Assembly: GCF_014200045.1 (NCBI RefSeq)
Contig: NZ_JACHOV010000003.1
Location: 266,001 to 330,000, forward strand
Length of the DNA stretch: 64,000 nt
Direction of reading: 5' to 3'
Origin: Rhizorhapis suberifaciens
GTDB lineage: Bacteria; Pseudomonadota; Alphaproteobacteria; Sphingomonadales; Sphingomonadaceae
A model generated the notes under the pieces. The model saw nothing but the letters and a program-made list of their open reading frames with translations. It ran no database searches and was not told the DNA's origin. Shown piece after piece: positions 29,731 to 39,063 of the stretch. Positions within the stretch are counted from its first letter, which is position 1. Each line of letters opens with the position of its first letter. The translations under genes and the position numbers were made by a program.

Positions 29731-32163
29731 TTATTGCCCGAAGGCGACGGTAAGACGAACCATGATCTGCCGCCCCCGATTGGGAACAGCGTAAATATCC
29801 GGCCGCGCGCCGCCGGCCGCGGTGCCGAAGGCCCCTCCCGTGAATTGCTGGGGTTGTGTATTGGTCCAGTAAAACTTGTTGTTCAGATTTTGACCAATCA
29901 GCGCCAACTCCCACGCGTCCTTGGCGTCGGCAATCCGCAAGGTCGCATCGAGAAGGGCGTGCTTGGGTGAATATGCGTCGCGGTTGAGAGTGGCATCGGT
30001 GGGCACGCTGCTGGCGAAGGTCACGCCGCCCGAAAGGCCAAGTTTCAGCGCCGACCCAAGCGGCGTTTCGTAGCTTGCGCTCATGTTACCCGACCATTCG
30101 GGCGCGTTGATGACTTGCCGCCCGGCCAGATTCTGGTTGTTGCCGTTCTCGCCCGGCAGGATCGGGCGGGCATTGCCGTTGCCGGTTGCGCGGTAATTAC
30201 AGCCCTGCGCCTGCGACTGCCCCAGCCAGCACGGCCCGAAATAGCTGATATAGCGCGCGCTATTGTAGCTAATGGCACCTCTCAAGGTCAATCCTTCGAT
30301 CGGGCTGCGATAGTTCATGTCGAAGTCGATGCCTTTGGTCCGCGCCCCGCCGGCGTTGCGAATGGTGTTTATGCCAGTGAACGGATCGAAAGCAGTAATC
30401 TGAAGGCCGGGCACTTTATAGGTGTACGCCGAGAGATTGACGCGCAGCGCACCGTCAAACAACAACGCTTTCACACCACCTTCGAAGCCCCGAATCTTTT
30501 GCGGACCATAATTGAGCGGTAGGGTTGAGTTCCCCACGCTGCCATTGAAACCACCCGACAGAAAGCCGCGCTTGTACGATCCGAAAACGGTCAGCCTGTC
30601 CGTTGGTCGGTAGGTAGCGGTGAGCTCCGGCGAGAAATCGTTGAACGAAATATTGTCCACCGCTGGTGTATAGGGGGACATCGGAGTGTTGAGCCCACGG
30701 GTGAAATCCGCCAGCGTGACGGCCAGCGTCTTCTTTTCATGCGAATAGCGTCCGCCCGCCGACAGCTCGAGTTGCGGCGTCAAGTCAAATCGCGCCTGGC
30801 CGAATGCAGAATAGGCGATGCCGTGCTGTTCCGTGTAGGTGTGAAGCAACTCGGTTGGGCCGCTATAGTTGAGAATGGTATGGGTGAAGATCGACGACCG
30901 AGTGTCGGAGTAGATTCCCCCGACCGTGAAATTCAGCGGCCCGTCAAAGTGGCTGTTCACCCGAACTTCCTGGGAAATCTCGCGGTTCTTGAGCTCGGCG
31001 TAAACCGCCACGTCCGGCAGACCGAAGGCGACGCCGAACTGCAGGAGAGGAACGACAGGATAAGCTCCGTAAACCTCGACGTCCTTAAACGTGCTCCTGT
31101 AGAAGCCGGTCACGGAGGTCAGGTCGATCGTATCCCTGAGCTTGTGGTTCAGCTCCAGCCCGGCGAGCGTCTGCTCCTGAATAGCGTAAGTCTGGCCGTC
31201 GCGAAAATGCGGCTCGTATGGCGTAAAAAGAGTGCCGATATTATCGGTGCGAGCGATCCGGTTGTCAGCCTTGCAGTCGCTGATCACTCCGACCAGCTGC
31301 GTCGTACCAAATGGGCAATTTACCATTTGACCATTGTCGTTGGTAGCTGCGCCCTTGACCTTGCCATAGGCAACCTTGAGGCGGGCGCTAAAGGCGTCGG
31401 TCGGATCGAACTTCAACGTGCCACGTAGCCCGAATTCGCGACTGCGCGGACCGTAACGATCGATCGGTGGGAGGATGCTGTCCGCCGGGACGATCTTCTT
31501 CACCCACCCGCGCATGTCCGAACCGTAAAAGGCAAGGCGCGCCCCAAGCGTGTCGGTCAGCGGGCTGGAAATAAAGCCGTCGCCGCGCCATTCACGCGCG
31601 TTGATCTCATAGCCGACCGATCCCTTGGCCTGGAAATTTGACGTCGGATCAGCCGTGCGCATTGAAATGATGCCGCCCGGGCTGTTCTTGCCGAAGAACA
31701 GTGCCTGCGGCCCCTTGAGCACCTCGACCTGCTGCAGGTCCATGACAGCCAAGCGGCGAACGGACGACTTTGCCACCTGAACACCATCGATGTTGAAGGA
31801 TACCGCCTGATCGCCGAGCGGGTTGGTATCGGGCCCGGCAACGCCGCGCATCGCGATTGTGCCGCCTTGCCTGCTTCCGCCCGAATCCAAAAGCGTCAGG
31901 CTGGGAACCAACTGGGCAATGGAATCGAGGTTGTTAATCCCGCGCTGCTGAAGTTCCGCACCCGTCACCGCCGTCAGCACGACGGGGACGGCTATCGACG
32001 TTTCGTCACGCCTGCGTGCGGTGACGATGATATCTCCGGAGCCTTTGGAGACGGCCTCTGCCTTGGCAATGGGGACGGCCTGCTGTGCATTGGCAATACT
32101 CGGCGCGCCGACAACGAGCGCGCATGTAACGAGAAGAGCCGATCTGCTGGTCGATATACTCAT
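29731..32163 (-). CDS. TonB-dependent receptor (island copy 1)
   Basis: An 810-residue outer-membrane receptor. The signal peptide ends IANAQ; the TonB-box-like and plug region has DIIVTARRRDETSIAVPVVL, ELQQRGINNLDSIAQL and the plug end QQVEVLKGPQALFFGKNSPGG; the barrel ends FGQ after MVRLTVA. The style (IVTARR, GPQALFFGKNSPGG) is that of the large sphingomonad receptor group tied to uptake of hydrophobic or aromatic compounds. It is paralogous to the receptor at 39064-41487; compare GSVGYEINAREWRGDGF with ASVGYEFNAHEWRGEGY. It lies between LuxC and SDR genes. Confidence 0.93.
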   Translation of the reverse strand: MSISTSRSALLVTCALVVGAPSIANAQQAVPIAKAEAVSKGSGDIIVTARRRDETSIAVPVVLTAVTGAELQQRGINNLDSIAQLVPSLTLLDSGGSRQGGTIAMRGVAGPDTNPLGDQAVSFNIDGVQVAKSSVRRLAVMDLQQVEVLKGPQALFFGKNSPGGIISMRTADPTSNFQAKGSVGYEINAREWRGDGFISSPLTDTLGARLAFYGSDMRGWVKKIVPADSILPPIDRYGPRSREFGLRGTLKFDPTDAFSARLKVAYGKVKGAATNDNGQMVNCPFGTTQLVGVISDCKADNRIARTDNIGTLFTPYEPHFRDGQTYAIQEQTLAGLELNHKLRDTIDLTSVTGFYRSTFKDVEVYGAYPVVPLLQFGVAFGLPDVAVYAELKNREISQEVRVNSHFDGPLNFTVGGIYSDTRSSIFTHTILNYSGPTELLHTYTEQHGIAYSAFGQARFDLTPQLELSAGGRYSHEKKTLAVTLADFTRGLNTPMSPYTPAVDNISFNDFSPELTATYRPTDRLTVFGSYKRGFLSGGFNGSVGNSTLPLNYGPQKIRGFEGGVKALLFDGALRVNLSAYTYKVPGLQITAFDPFTGINTIRNAGGARTKGIDFDMNYRSPIEGLTLRGAISYNSARYISYFGPCWLGQSQAQGCNYRATGNGNARPILPGENGNNQNLAGRQVINAPEWSGNMSASYETPLGSALKLGLSGGVTFASSVPTDATLNRDAYSPKHALLDATLRIADAKDAWELALIGQNLNNKFYWTNTQPQQFTGGAFGTAAGGARPDIYAVPNRGRQIMVRLTVAFGQ

Positions 32164-32326
32164 TGAAATCCTCCCTCTTCATTGTCAGATCCAGTTTTTA
32201 CTGGTTTCTATTCAAGGCTACTTGGACATCCAGCAGTTAGCCTTCGTATGGTAGCTTGACGTGAATCAATATACTGAAATAGTTCTATATTATGCAGTAG
32301 TAATGATATCGGTATTATTATGGCAT

Positions 32327-33835
32327 TTAATGTGTTTCTGATATTAAATCTTCGGCAGGAGCGCTTTCACTGTTGCGTTGAGCATCGCTGATCGCAAAGC
32401 CCGCGCCTGTCTTTATCACCTCGGGTGTGAAGGTTTCCATCAGGCCCCAGCGCGCCATGCGCCGCAGCAACTCGATCCCATCGTGCGGGTTCGCCATACC
32501 CTCGGCAACCGCACAGCCGAGATCGGTTATGCGCTGAGCGCCATGCAGCAGGCAGCGATCCCGGATTTCGGTTTTCAGCGACGCCGGATAGACGCCGAGC
32601 GTCTGGGTGTGGACGGTGATGTGGTCGAGCGCCTGGTCTACATGGTCCAGCGGCACCAGATTGACCACGCGGCAGGCGAGATGGTCGCGGAAATCCACCG
32701 GGTCGTTCGTCTGCGAGACGATCACGCCGCCTTCATTGTCCTTGCAGCCGAAGACGCGATAGGAATCGCTGTAGCGAATGCCATCGATCTCATCCTTCAG
32801 ATGCGCATCGAATGAGGGATGCGGGGTGCTCAGGTTGGACGGCAGCGCCTTGAGCGCGGCAAGCACTTTCTTGCCGAATTTATTGAGGTGATCGATATCG
32901 TCGTCTTCGGTGCCGCTGACGACATAGGCGACGCGCGAACTGACGCAGCCTTCCTGATTGTAGAACCCGAAATCCATCGCGAGTCTTTCCGCCGCCTCGT
33001 CCATCGAGTCTTCCGAAGCCAGCGCTTCGGCGCCGATGATCGAAGCGCTGATCTTGGGATCGAGCGCGATCAGGTCGAGGCCCGGCCCAATATAGCCACG
33101 GATGCTCTTCATCGAGGCCATCCCGCCCCAAGCGACAATTTTGTCGATCGCACCGCCGCCATAAAGACGCTTTTCGAATTCCACATCGCCGCCTTTCCAA
33201 TAGCCGACGGTGAAATGCCGTGTCAGGGGATGATCGGGCGCCATCTCGATCATGGTCTTGACGATCGCGGACATGGTGAAGGGATCGTTAGACGGGCTCT
33301 TGATGATATTGTCGCAGCGCAGGATGGAGCCGTTGATGACCGCAAAAAGCGTCAGCAGCGGTGAATTGCCGGCATTGAGATGAACGATCCGGCTGCCAAA
33401 GGCGCGCACCGCGATCTCACGGTCATGGAGCCTGTATGTGTCCCACCCTTCCAGATAACGGGACCCAATATTCTGTTCGACGATATCCATCAGGAATTCG
33501 CGATTAAGGGTCGCGCTCAGCGCCGCAAATTGACCATAAAGCTGCTCGCGCTTCAGGCCCGACGTGTGTACCGCGATGTCCAACGACTGGGCGATGTCGG
33601 GGTTGGTATCCGGCGAAAGGCGGGGACCAAGCTCGACCAGATAGTCGATGATTTCCTCGAGCGACACGTCGTAAAGATCACCGATCTTTGACGGGTCTTT
33701 CAGAACAATCTCATCGATATATTTATTGACGTCGGGCGTCTCAAACGCGACCACGCCGCGACGTGCTTCGAACCGCACCAGATTGTCTTCGATGATCCGG
33801 CCGCGAATGATGAGCGGGATGGTATATTCAAGCAT
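32327..33835 (-). CDS. LuxC-like acyl-CoA/acyl-protein reductase
   Basis: A 502-residue protein of the LuxC acyl reductase family (PF05893 style), an aldehyde-dehydrogenase relative that reduces a thioester-bound acyl group to aldehyde with NADPH. The nucleophile is Cys297 in GFYNQEGCVSSRVAY, matching the position of the reactive Cys of Vibrio LuxC near 286. The cofactor region includes RIVHLNAGNSPLLTLFAVI and KIVAWGGMASMKSIRGYI. ATG 33835 is eight bases after AAGGAA; GTG 33838 is an in-frame alternative. The gene follows the LuxE-like gene by 23 bases, so reductase and acyl-activating subunit are cotranscribed. No LuxD-like thioesterase is present. Confidence 0.87.
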   Translation of the reverse strand: MLEYTIPLIIRGRIIEDNLVRFEARRGVVAFETPDVNKYIDEIVLKDPSKIGDLYDVSLEEIIDYLVELGPRLSPDTNPDIAQSLDIAVHTSGLKREQLYGQFAALSATLNREFLMDIVEQNIGSRYLEGWDTYRLHDREIAVRAFGSRIVHLNAGNSPLLTLFAVINGSILRCDNIIKSPSNDPFTMSAIVKTMIEMAPDHPLTRHFTVGYWKGGDVEFEKRLYGGGAIDKIVAWGGMASMKSIRGYIGPGLDLIALDPKISASIIGAEALASEDSMDEAAERLAMDFGFYNQEGCVSSRVAYVVSGTEDDDIDHLNKFGKKVLAALKALPSNLSTPHPSFDAHLKDEIDGIRYSDSYRVFGCKDNEGGVIVSQTNDPVDFRDHLACRVVNLVPLDHVDQALDHITVHTQTLGVYPASLKTEIRDRCLLHGAQRITDLGCAVAEGMANPHDGIELLRRMARWGLMETFTPEVIKTGAGFAISDAQRNSESAPAEDLISETH

Positions 33836-33858
33836 CACAAATTCCTTGTCCTGGCGGG

Positions 33859-35256
33859 TCAGGCCGTGAGAAATTCTTCAAGTCGATCGAAGGCCTGCGG
33901 CGTCTTGGCGCAGGTGATCTTGTCATCGCCGCCGCGTGTGTCGGCGAGGCGCTTGATTTCATTGAGAATATAGGGACCATTGCGTCCACAACCGCATCCG
34001 CCATCCCAGTTGATCGTCACATCGTCGCCCGTTGCGGTGCCCGACCAATAGGTGCTCGCCAGCAGGTCCATGACCAGCATGCGGCCCCTCTGGACACCCT
34101 TGCGTGGCAGAGCCAACCCCGTTTCCGGGTCGGAGACATGCTGAATCCCCCATGGCAGCGGATGGAGATGCCCCTCGTCGCAGCGCAACGATACCGCGTT
34201 CGTCTCCGTCATCGAATAGACTTCGCGGATCTGGCTCGGATATTTGAACGGAAACACGCTCTGGATCGTATCCATCCAGTCTTCGGGGAAGGTGTAGCCC
34301 TTCGTGCCGCCGCCGGCGACGAGGACCGAATCCTGCGCCCACTCGACCTTGACGCCGCGTTTGATGCATTCCAGCGCGATCTGGTAGAGTTGCACCCAGA
34401 AGCCGTTGTAAATCACGGTCTTGCCCTTTTGGGCGATCACGGCGCGTTCGATGAAGTCGTCCCAGCGCTTGGTGCTGTCCTTGGCCTTGGCGGCAATCTC
34501 CCTCCCCAGCGCCTGTTCGCGCGGGGTCAGTTCCAGCTTCTCGCCAAGCGCTTCGGCGCGGCGCAGCTTGCCGGCAAGCCACAACTCGTTGGCGCCGGCG
34601 AAACCGTCGCTCAGAGTGATGATCATGTCGTCACGGCCGCCGTAAATCTGGTTGCGCAGCAGATCCAGCATGATCGCCGTGCCCTGCCGGCCACTACGGC
34701 CGGGGTAGGCGCAGATGTAAGGATATTTTCCGCTGGCCACCATATCTTGATGGGGGCCATACATGCGCAGGACATGCTCCAGGAAGAAGGGCACCTCCAC
34801 CGTGCTGCGCGGGAACAGCGATATCTTGCCGCTGGTGCCCGATGACGCGGCCGGGCGGAGCGGCGTCTGCGCTTCGATGGCGTCGAGCCAGTCGTCGAGC
34901 GTCTCGACGCCGTCAAGATTGACGGCGGAAAGATCGTGGGTGGTCAGCCCCTGCAACCAGCGTGTCATGCGGTCATAGCGACCATTGTCGACATCCCCGG
35001 TGGCATAGGATTTGTACATGGTATGTGGAAAGCCGAGGCTCGCCAGATCATCGAAGCTGGTAATGGATTCGATCTCGACATCGTCGGCCAACCGGTCCAG
35101 TGCCTTCAATTGCGGCCGCAACATCTCGAAACGCTTCTGAAAATGATGAAGCTGAATTTTGGATACTTCATCATAATCCAGCGCATAAAGCTCATCGCTG
35201 CTGAGTCGAACGAAGTTTTCCGGATTTTCGTACAAGTTCTCGAGTGTCGCCGTCAC
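33859..35256 (-). CDS. LuxE-like acyl-protein synthetase (adenylate-forming)
   Basis: A 465-residue LuxE/PaaK-like enzyme, longer than Vibrio LuxE (about 370). The phosphate-binding loop is ASSGTSGKISLFPRS (residues about 137-151), the adenylate motif is VYSMTETNAV (about 346-355), and the C-terminal DGGCGCGRNGPYI holds Cys421 and Cys423, candidates for the acyl-accepting cysteine that in LuxE lies near the C-terminus. The expected reaction is ATP-dependent activation of a carboxylic acid and transfer to the LuxC-type reductase, together giving an aldehyde. It is the first gene after control element A and the TetR gene. Chain length and aromaticity of the acid are unknown. Confidence 0.83.
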   Translation of the reverse strand: MTATLENLYENPENFVRLSSDELYALDYDEVSKIQLHHFQKRFEMLRPQLKALDRLADDVEIESITSFDDLASLGFPHTMYKSYATGDVDNGRYDRMTRWLQGLTTHDLSAVNLDGVETLDDWLDAIEAQTPLRPAASSGTSGKISLFPRSTVEVPFFLEHVLRMYGPHQDMVASGKYPYICAYPGRSGRQGTAIMLDLLRNQIYGGRDDMIITLSDGFAGANELWLAGKLRRAEALGEKLELTPREQALGREIAAKAKDSTKRWDDFIERAVIAQKGKTVIYNGFWVQLYQIALECIKRGVKVEWAQDSVLVAGGGTKGYTFPEDWMDTIQSVFPFKYPSQIREVYSMTETNAVSLRCDEGHLHPLPWGIQHVSDPETGLALPRKGVQRGRMLVMDLLASTYWSGTATGDDVTINWDGGCGCGRNGPYILNEIKRLADTRGGDDKITCAKTPQAFDRLEEFLTA

Positions 35257-35320
35257 GATTCCGTCCTAATATTGTTGATGCTTACATCAGTCGGCGAGAC
35301 TTTGATCGCCACGCCTAGAC

Positions 35321-35398
35321 TTTGTTCAGTGGCAATATGTGACGCAGCGCTCATACGGTCTAGCAGATTAATTGAACCGCCGTTTTAACCGCGCTTCA
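35321..35398 (-). promoter_or_regulatory. Conserved control element, copy A, upstream of the luxE-like gene
   Basis: One of three copies of a block of about 75 bp. The core TCTAGCAGATTAATTGAA is at 35360-35377, flanked by CAATATGTGACGCAG and by GCCGTTTTAACCGCGCT. Read in the direction of the luxE-like gene the block ends about 65 bases before its ATG. Copies B (41605-41696) and C (41850-41925) have the same orientation relative to their genes. The rest of the 410-base space between luxE and tetR holds no convincing gene. A binding site for the adjacent TetR protein is the simplest reading; an insertion-sequence end is the main alternative, since GCAGATTAAT also occurs near the right end of the IS630 element. 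Confidence 0.6.
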
Positions 35399-35667
35399 CT
35401 TTTCCACGTCGCTCGTTCAATCGACCGTGAATAACGTGGAAGTCTTTGATAATTTGGGCTTATTGAGCATCAGCGTTGCCATTCGCAGCGGCTGAAGCAC
35501 GTCAATGGCAGATAATCTGGTCGGACCTTGGCGCGGTTTTGGATCAGATGGAAAAATAGTTCGGCCCAGCCAATCATCGGATGACTCGGAGCCGCTGGCC
35601 AGCGAAGCTAAAACGCGCAAAAAAAGCATGGGGAGGCTGGCCCGATGTACTCGGGTTGGAACGCGCC

Positions 35668-36303
35668 TTAGCGCTCCGTGACTTTCGCGAGCAGTTCCTT
35701 GCGCAACATGCGCACTATATTCTCGATCCAAACCTCGGTTGACAAGGATCCGATCGCAGCGCCATGCTGGTGCATCGGGCAGATCGGAATTGTCGGGCCA
35801 ATCACCAGAACCAACAGCATCCAGGTTGCGGCCACGGCATCGAGGTCCGGTCGGTAGATGCCTTTGGCGATGAGTTTGCGTATCATCTTCTCAATACGAA
35901 CCGAATTGAACTCGCGTTGCTCCGAATAGAACGTGCTAACCGGCGTACCGGTGCGGAACAGCTCAATATAAACGAACGGAATGATCGCCACATTTTGGTG
36001 ATAGGCATCGATGAGGCCGCGCACGATGCGTTCGGTAGGATCGTCGTCGTTGCTCTCTATGTCGGCTTCCATCTCAGCCAGATGCTGGTCAACGGCCTTG
36101 GCGGCTTTCTTAAGCAGCGCCAATAATAGTCCGTCCTTCCCCTGGAAATAATAGTTCACCATTCCAGCATGCGTTCCCGCCGCTTCTGCTATCTCGCGAG
36201 ACGTCAGATCGAGATGGCTTTTATCGCGCAACTGACTTTCGGCAGCCATCAGCAACGAATCGGATAAATTCCGTTCGGCGCAACCATGGGGGCGTCCTCT
36301 CAT
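35668..36303 (-). CDS. TetR/AcrR-family transcriptional regulator
   Basis: A 211-residue regulator with an N-terminal TetR HTH: LTSREIAEAAGTHAGMVNYYFQGKDGLLLALL (residues about 33-64), and a helical ligand-binding domain with a C-terminal segment (DLDAVAATWMLLVLVIG). GGAGC precedes ATG 36303. It lies immediately upstream, in the same direction, of element A and the luxE/luxC genes, so it probably represses that operon until an acyl or hydrophobic ligand binds. A fragment of a close paralogue survives at 41737-41841, beside element C. Confidence 0.9.
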   Translation of the reverse strand: MRGRPHGCAERNLSDSLLMAAESQLRDKSHLDLTSREIAEAAGTHAGMVNYYFQGKDGLLLALLKKAAKAVDQHLAEMEADIESNDDDPTERIVRGLIDAYHQNVAIIPFVYIELFRTGTPVSTFYSEQREFNSVRIEKMIRKLIAKGIYRPDLDAVAATWMLLVLVIGPTIPICPMHQHGAAIGSLSTEVWIENIVRMLRKELLAKVTER

Positions 36304-36504
36304 ATCTATTGCTCCGTTTGCCGCAGCATTCTCAGCTCTGGCCCGGCGCGTTCTTCATCGGCTACGTTGGCCGTTAATCTGTCACGGATTCACCACCCGA
36401 CACGTCGAAGTTCGCCCCAGCAGTTTTCGCTAAGCCTTCATACTACGGCGACACCCACATTGTCCATCGGGTAGGCACTCGGCCGTCGTCCCATGGCATG
36501 TTTA

Positions 36505-36795
36505 GGGTCCGGGCGGGGTTGCGGCCTTGGCGAAGGCGCTGGCGCAGATGGATCTTGGCCCGGCGCCCCGTCATGATCGCTGGGCAGGGTACAGATCTCG
36601 CGGGTGCCGGAAACCGGACTCCATGAAAAGATTCTCGTCCATCCCGCCGAACCCAGGCGTCTTGGTCGTCATGCTACACCGGGGTTCGGCAACGATCGTC
36701 TGAAGGCCCGCCTCGGTCGGCGGGATCAAGGGCGCGCGGCTGGTCGTAGGGTAGACCAGCACGACCGTGCTTCGACGCCGAGCCGTCTTACACAA
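36505..36795 (-). pseudogene. Decayed SMP-30-type gene copy with internal deletion
   Basis: On the minus strand the first part (36795 to about 36610) reads VYPTTSRAPLIPPTEAGLQT and IVAEPRCSMTTKTPGFGGMDE, closely matching residues about 31-72 of the SMP-30-type protein at 37998-39047. It then jumps directly to sequence (36610-36505) matching the last 35 codons of the same gene, in another frame. About 80 percent of the gene is therefore missing. This is a duplicated and deleted relic, not a functional gene. Confidence 0.75.
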
Positions 36796-36801
36796 TCCGC
36801 A

Positions 36802-37887
36802 TCATGGCATCGGCCGATAGCCAAGCTTGTTGGCGCTAAACGAGCCGACCCAGAGGGTCTTGCCGACAGGAAGTGCAAAGGAGACGCCAGAAAATTGCGG
36901 ATCGGCTGGCGCCTTGTGCAGGAACGTCACTGCCAGCGTCTCGGAATCCACTGCCTCGACATGATAGCCTTTCGTGCAAGGCATGCCGTTCGCCGCCGCC
37001 GCGCAAGCGTCGGTCCGCGCTCCGGCGGCGATAAGGCGCCCGTCCACCCAGTGAATATTGTCAGGCAAGCCGCCCTTGATCTCGACGCTTCTCAGCTTCC
37101 GGGCGGGGTTGGTGGTGGTAAAGGACGTAATGGCGCCATCGCCGATGGTCATCGCGCTCTTGCTGTTGACATATATTGTCTTGCCGTCGGCCGACACTTC
37201 GATGCCGTTATTGCCGACCAGGTCGGTCCCCGCCATACGTTCGAACGCGGGGCTGCCGGGGGTCCATTTGTAGACGGCTCCGGTCCGCTTCGGAACGCCT
37301 GTCCACCAATCCCGTATGGTATAGCCCGAATGGTTCATCACCGTCGCGTAAACGGTCCCGTCGGACGCTGCGACAACGGCGTTGGCGACCAGTTGGTCGG
37401 ACCAAGGGAGGCACCCCGCCCAGGTCAGGGTCGGCTTGCCGCGTGCCGTGTCGACGTCGAAGACTTCGATCCTTTCCCCGACGCCTGGATTGGTTCCGCC
37501 ATGGTTGACTGCGTAGAGGGTCGCATGTCCGCCTTCGCGCTGGTGAAGGGCGATGCCGTGGATTGCCAGATCGTCGGCCGCTGGCTGAACCTTGCATTGG
37601 TCAAAAGGTTCGCGGGCCTTGGCGCCGGCCGGCGCGATCCACCGCTCCCATTGTTTAGTCGTCCCATCGACGAGGTAAAGCCCGGCTCCAAGACGCATCC
37701 CACTAGCGATGATCCATCGCCCACCTGGCAGAGCTGCCAAATCTTCGGGGCTTTGGATCCCACACAGGAATTCAAGGTCGCCCGAGGGGGGACAGCTATC
37801 CTCGGTCGAATTGGCGGCAATGCCGGGCCAGGCCAGTCCCAGAAGACCGACAAATAATCCGCCTATCAACGCCTGAACCTTGTTCAT
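36802..37887 (-). CDS. Exported beta-propeller protein, SMP-30/arylesterase-like
   Basis: A 361-residue secreted protein. The signal peptide (MNKVQALIGGLFVGLLGLAW) is cleaved near GIAA; the mature part consists of repeated strands with propeller motifs such as IHGIALHQREGGHATLYAVNH, GNNGIEVSADGKTIYVNSKS and GLPDNIHWVDGRLIAAGA. These N-x-x-x-x-D and NHGG ligands resemble the Ca-dependent SMP-30/paraoxonase fold, so lactonase or esterase activity is plausible. ATG 37887 follows GGGAG; the frame is open to 37956. It is 110 bases after a second propeller gene and probably belongs to the TonB-receptor operon starting at 41487. Confidence 0.75.
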   Translation of the reverse strand: MNKVQALIGGLFVGLLGLAWPGIAANSTEDSCPPSGDLEFLCGIQSPEDLAALPGGRWIIASGMRLGAGLYLVDGTTKQWERWIAPAGAKAREPFDQCKVQPAADDLAIHGIALHQREGGHATLYAVNHGGTNPGVGERIEVFDVDTARGKPTLTWAGCLPWSDQLVANAVVAASDGTVYATVMNHSGYTIRDWWTGVPKRTGAVYKWTPGSPAFERMAGTDLVGNNGIEVSADGKTIYVNSKSAMTIGDGAITSFTTTNPARKLRSVEIKGGLPDNIHWVDGRLIAAGARTDACAAAANGMPCTKGYHVEAVDSETLAVTFLHKAPADPQFSGVSFALPVGKTLWVGSFSANKLGYRPMP

Positions 37888-37997
37888 GCAACTCTCCCGT
37901 CCATCGCTCAATCTCAGGGGCGCGCTTTTCGCAGGATGGAAAACCACTGTTTTCATAGCGCGAACTTAGCATCGAAAGCGTCACGGCATATCGCGTC

Positions 37998-39047
37998 TCA
38001 GGGGCCGGTCGGGGCTGCGGCCTTGGCAAAGGCGCCGGCGCGATGGATCTTGGCCGCGCGGCCGGGATAATCGCTCGACAGGATATAGAGTTCGCGGGTG
38101 CCGGGTTTGATCGCCATGCTGGTGGTGAAGAGCAACTCGCCGCGTTCGCGGTCGGGGATCAGTATCTGGCCGATGGGCACGCCCTTGGGATTGAACACCA
38201 TGACCCGGCCTTCGCCCGCAAGCGCGGCATAGACGTTGCCGTCGCTGTCGGTTCGCAGCGAATCCACGGTCGCGCCGGTGAAATGGTAGCGCATGGTGGT
38301 GGCGACGACGGGCGCAATCTGCGTCGGCGTGACCAGATTGATGCGATGGAGAATCCCGGTCCCTACCTCGCCGACCCACAATGTCTTGCCGTCCGGGCTG
38401 ATCGCGATCCCGTTGGGCTCCGACATGCGGGTCATGATGGGGGTGATCGTCTTCATGTCCGCAGCGACATGATAGACCCCACCTGTGCGGTCGGTATTGT
38501 TGCCCTTGAAGTCGGTGAAGTAGAAACCGCCCTCCTTGTCCATGGCAAGGTCGTTGGGCTTGTAGCCCGCCCTGGCATCGACGATGACCTGCCTGTCCGA
38601 ACCATCCTGACGGATCGAGACTATATTGCCTCCGCCACCTGCCACGAGGATACGGCCGTTTTTCAAAACGGCCAGGCCAGAGGAATGGCCTTCATTCTTC
38701 GGCAGGATCATCGTCAGCTCCTGCTTGGGCGAAAGCCGCATGATCCGGCCGCCCTGCACCTCGACGAACAGGAGGTTGCCCTGCGCATCGAACAGAGGAC
38801 CCTCTATGAAGAGGTCCTGATCCATCCCGCCGAACGCCGGCATGCTGGTCGTCATGGCGAACCAGGGTTGCGCGACGATCGTCTGGAGACCGGCCTCGGC
38901 CGGCGGGATTGCGGGCGCGCGGCTGGCCGTGGAATAGGTGAGAGTGGGATAGGATGTCGGCCCCGCTTTCGACGGGGCCTGTGCCGCAGCTTCGCCTGCG
39001 CAAATCGCGCAGGCGGAGATCATCAATAACTTGGCCGCGTTCACCAT
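37998..39047 (-). CDS. SMP-30/gluconolactonase-like exported protein
   Basis: A 349-residue secreted protein of the SMP-30/gluconolactonase/LRE-like group. After a signal peptide ending GEAAAQ come propeller strands with the family ligands: FIEGPLFDAQGNLLFVEV (Glu), AGYKPNDLAMDKEGGFYFTD (Asn-Asp) and SEPNGIAISPDGKTLWVGE (Asn, Asp). All putative metal ligands are present, so hydrolysis of a lactone or ester in the periplasm is likely. ATG 39047 lies 17 bases after the stop of the TonB receptor, so uptake and hydrolysis are linked. A decayed partial copy is at 36505-36795. Confidence 0.87.
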   Translation of the reverse strand: MVNAAKLLMISACAICAGEAAAQAPSKAGPTSYPTLTYSTASRAPAIPPAEAGLQTIVAQPWFAMTTSMPAFGGMDQDLFIEGPLFDAQGNLLFVEVQGGRIMRLSPKQELTMILPKNEGHSSGLAVLKNGRILVAGGGGNIVSIRQDGSDRQVIVDARAGYKPNDLAMDKEGGFYFTDFKGNNTDRTGGVYHVAADMKTITPIMTRMSEPNGIAISPDGKTLWVGEVGTGILHRINLVTPTQIAPVVATTMRYHFTGATVDSLRTDSDGNVYAALAGEGRVMVFNPKGVPIGQILIPDRERGELLFTTSMAIKPGTRELYILSSDYPGRAAKIHRAGAFAKAAAPTGP

Positions 39048-39063
39048 CAGCTGGTCCTCACCA

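Noticed and set aside
26759-35256. A functional bioluminescence (lux) operon
   Set aside because: LuxC and LuxE homologues and one EHH-type protein are present, but LuxD, a LuxA/LuxB heterodimer pair and a flavin reductase are missing, and the luciferase-like proteins are separated by other genes.
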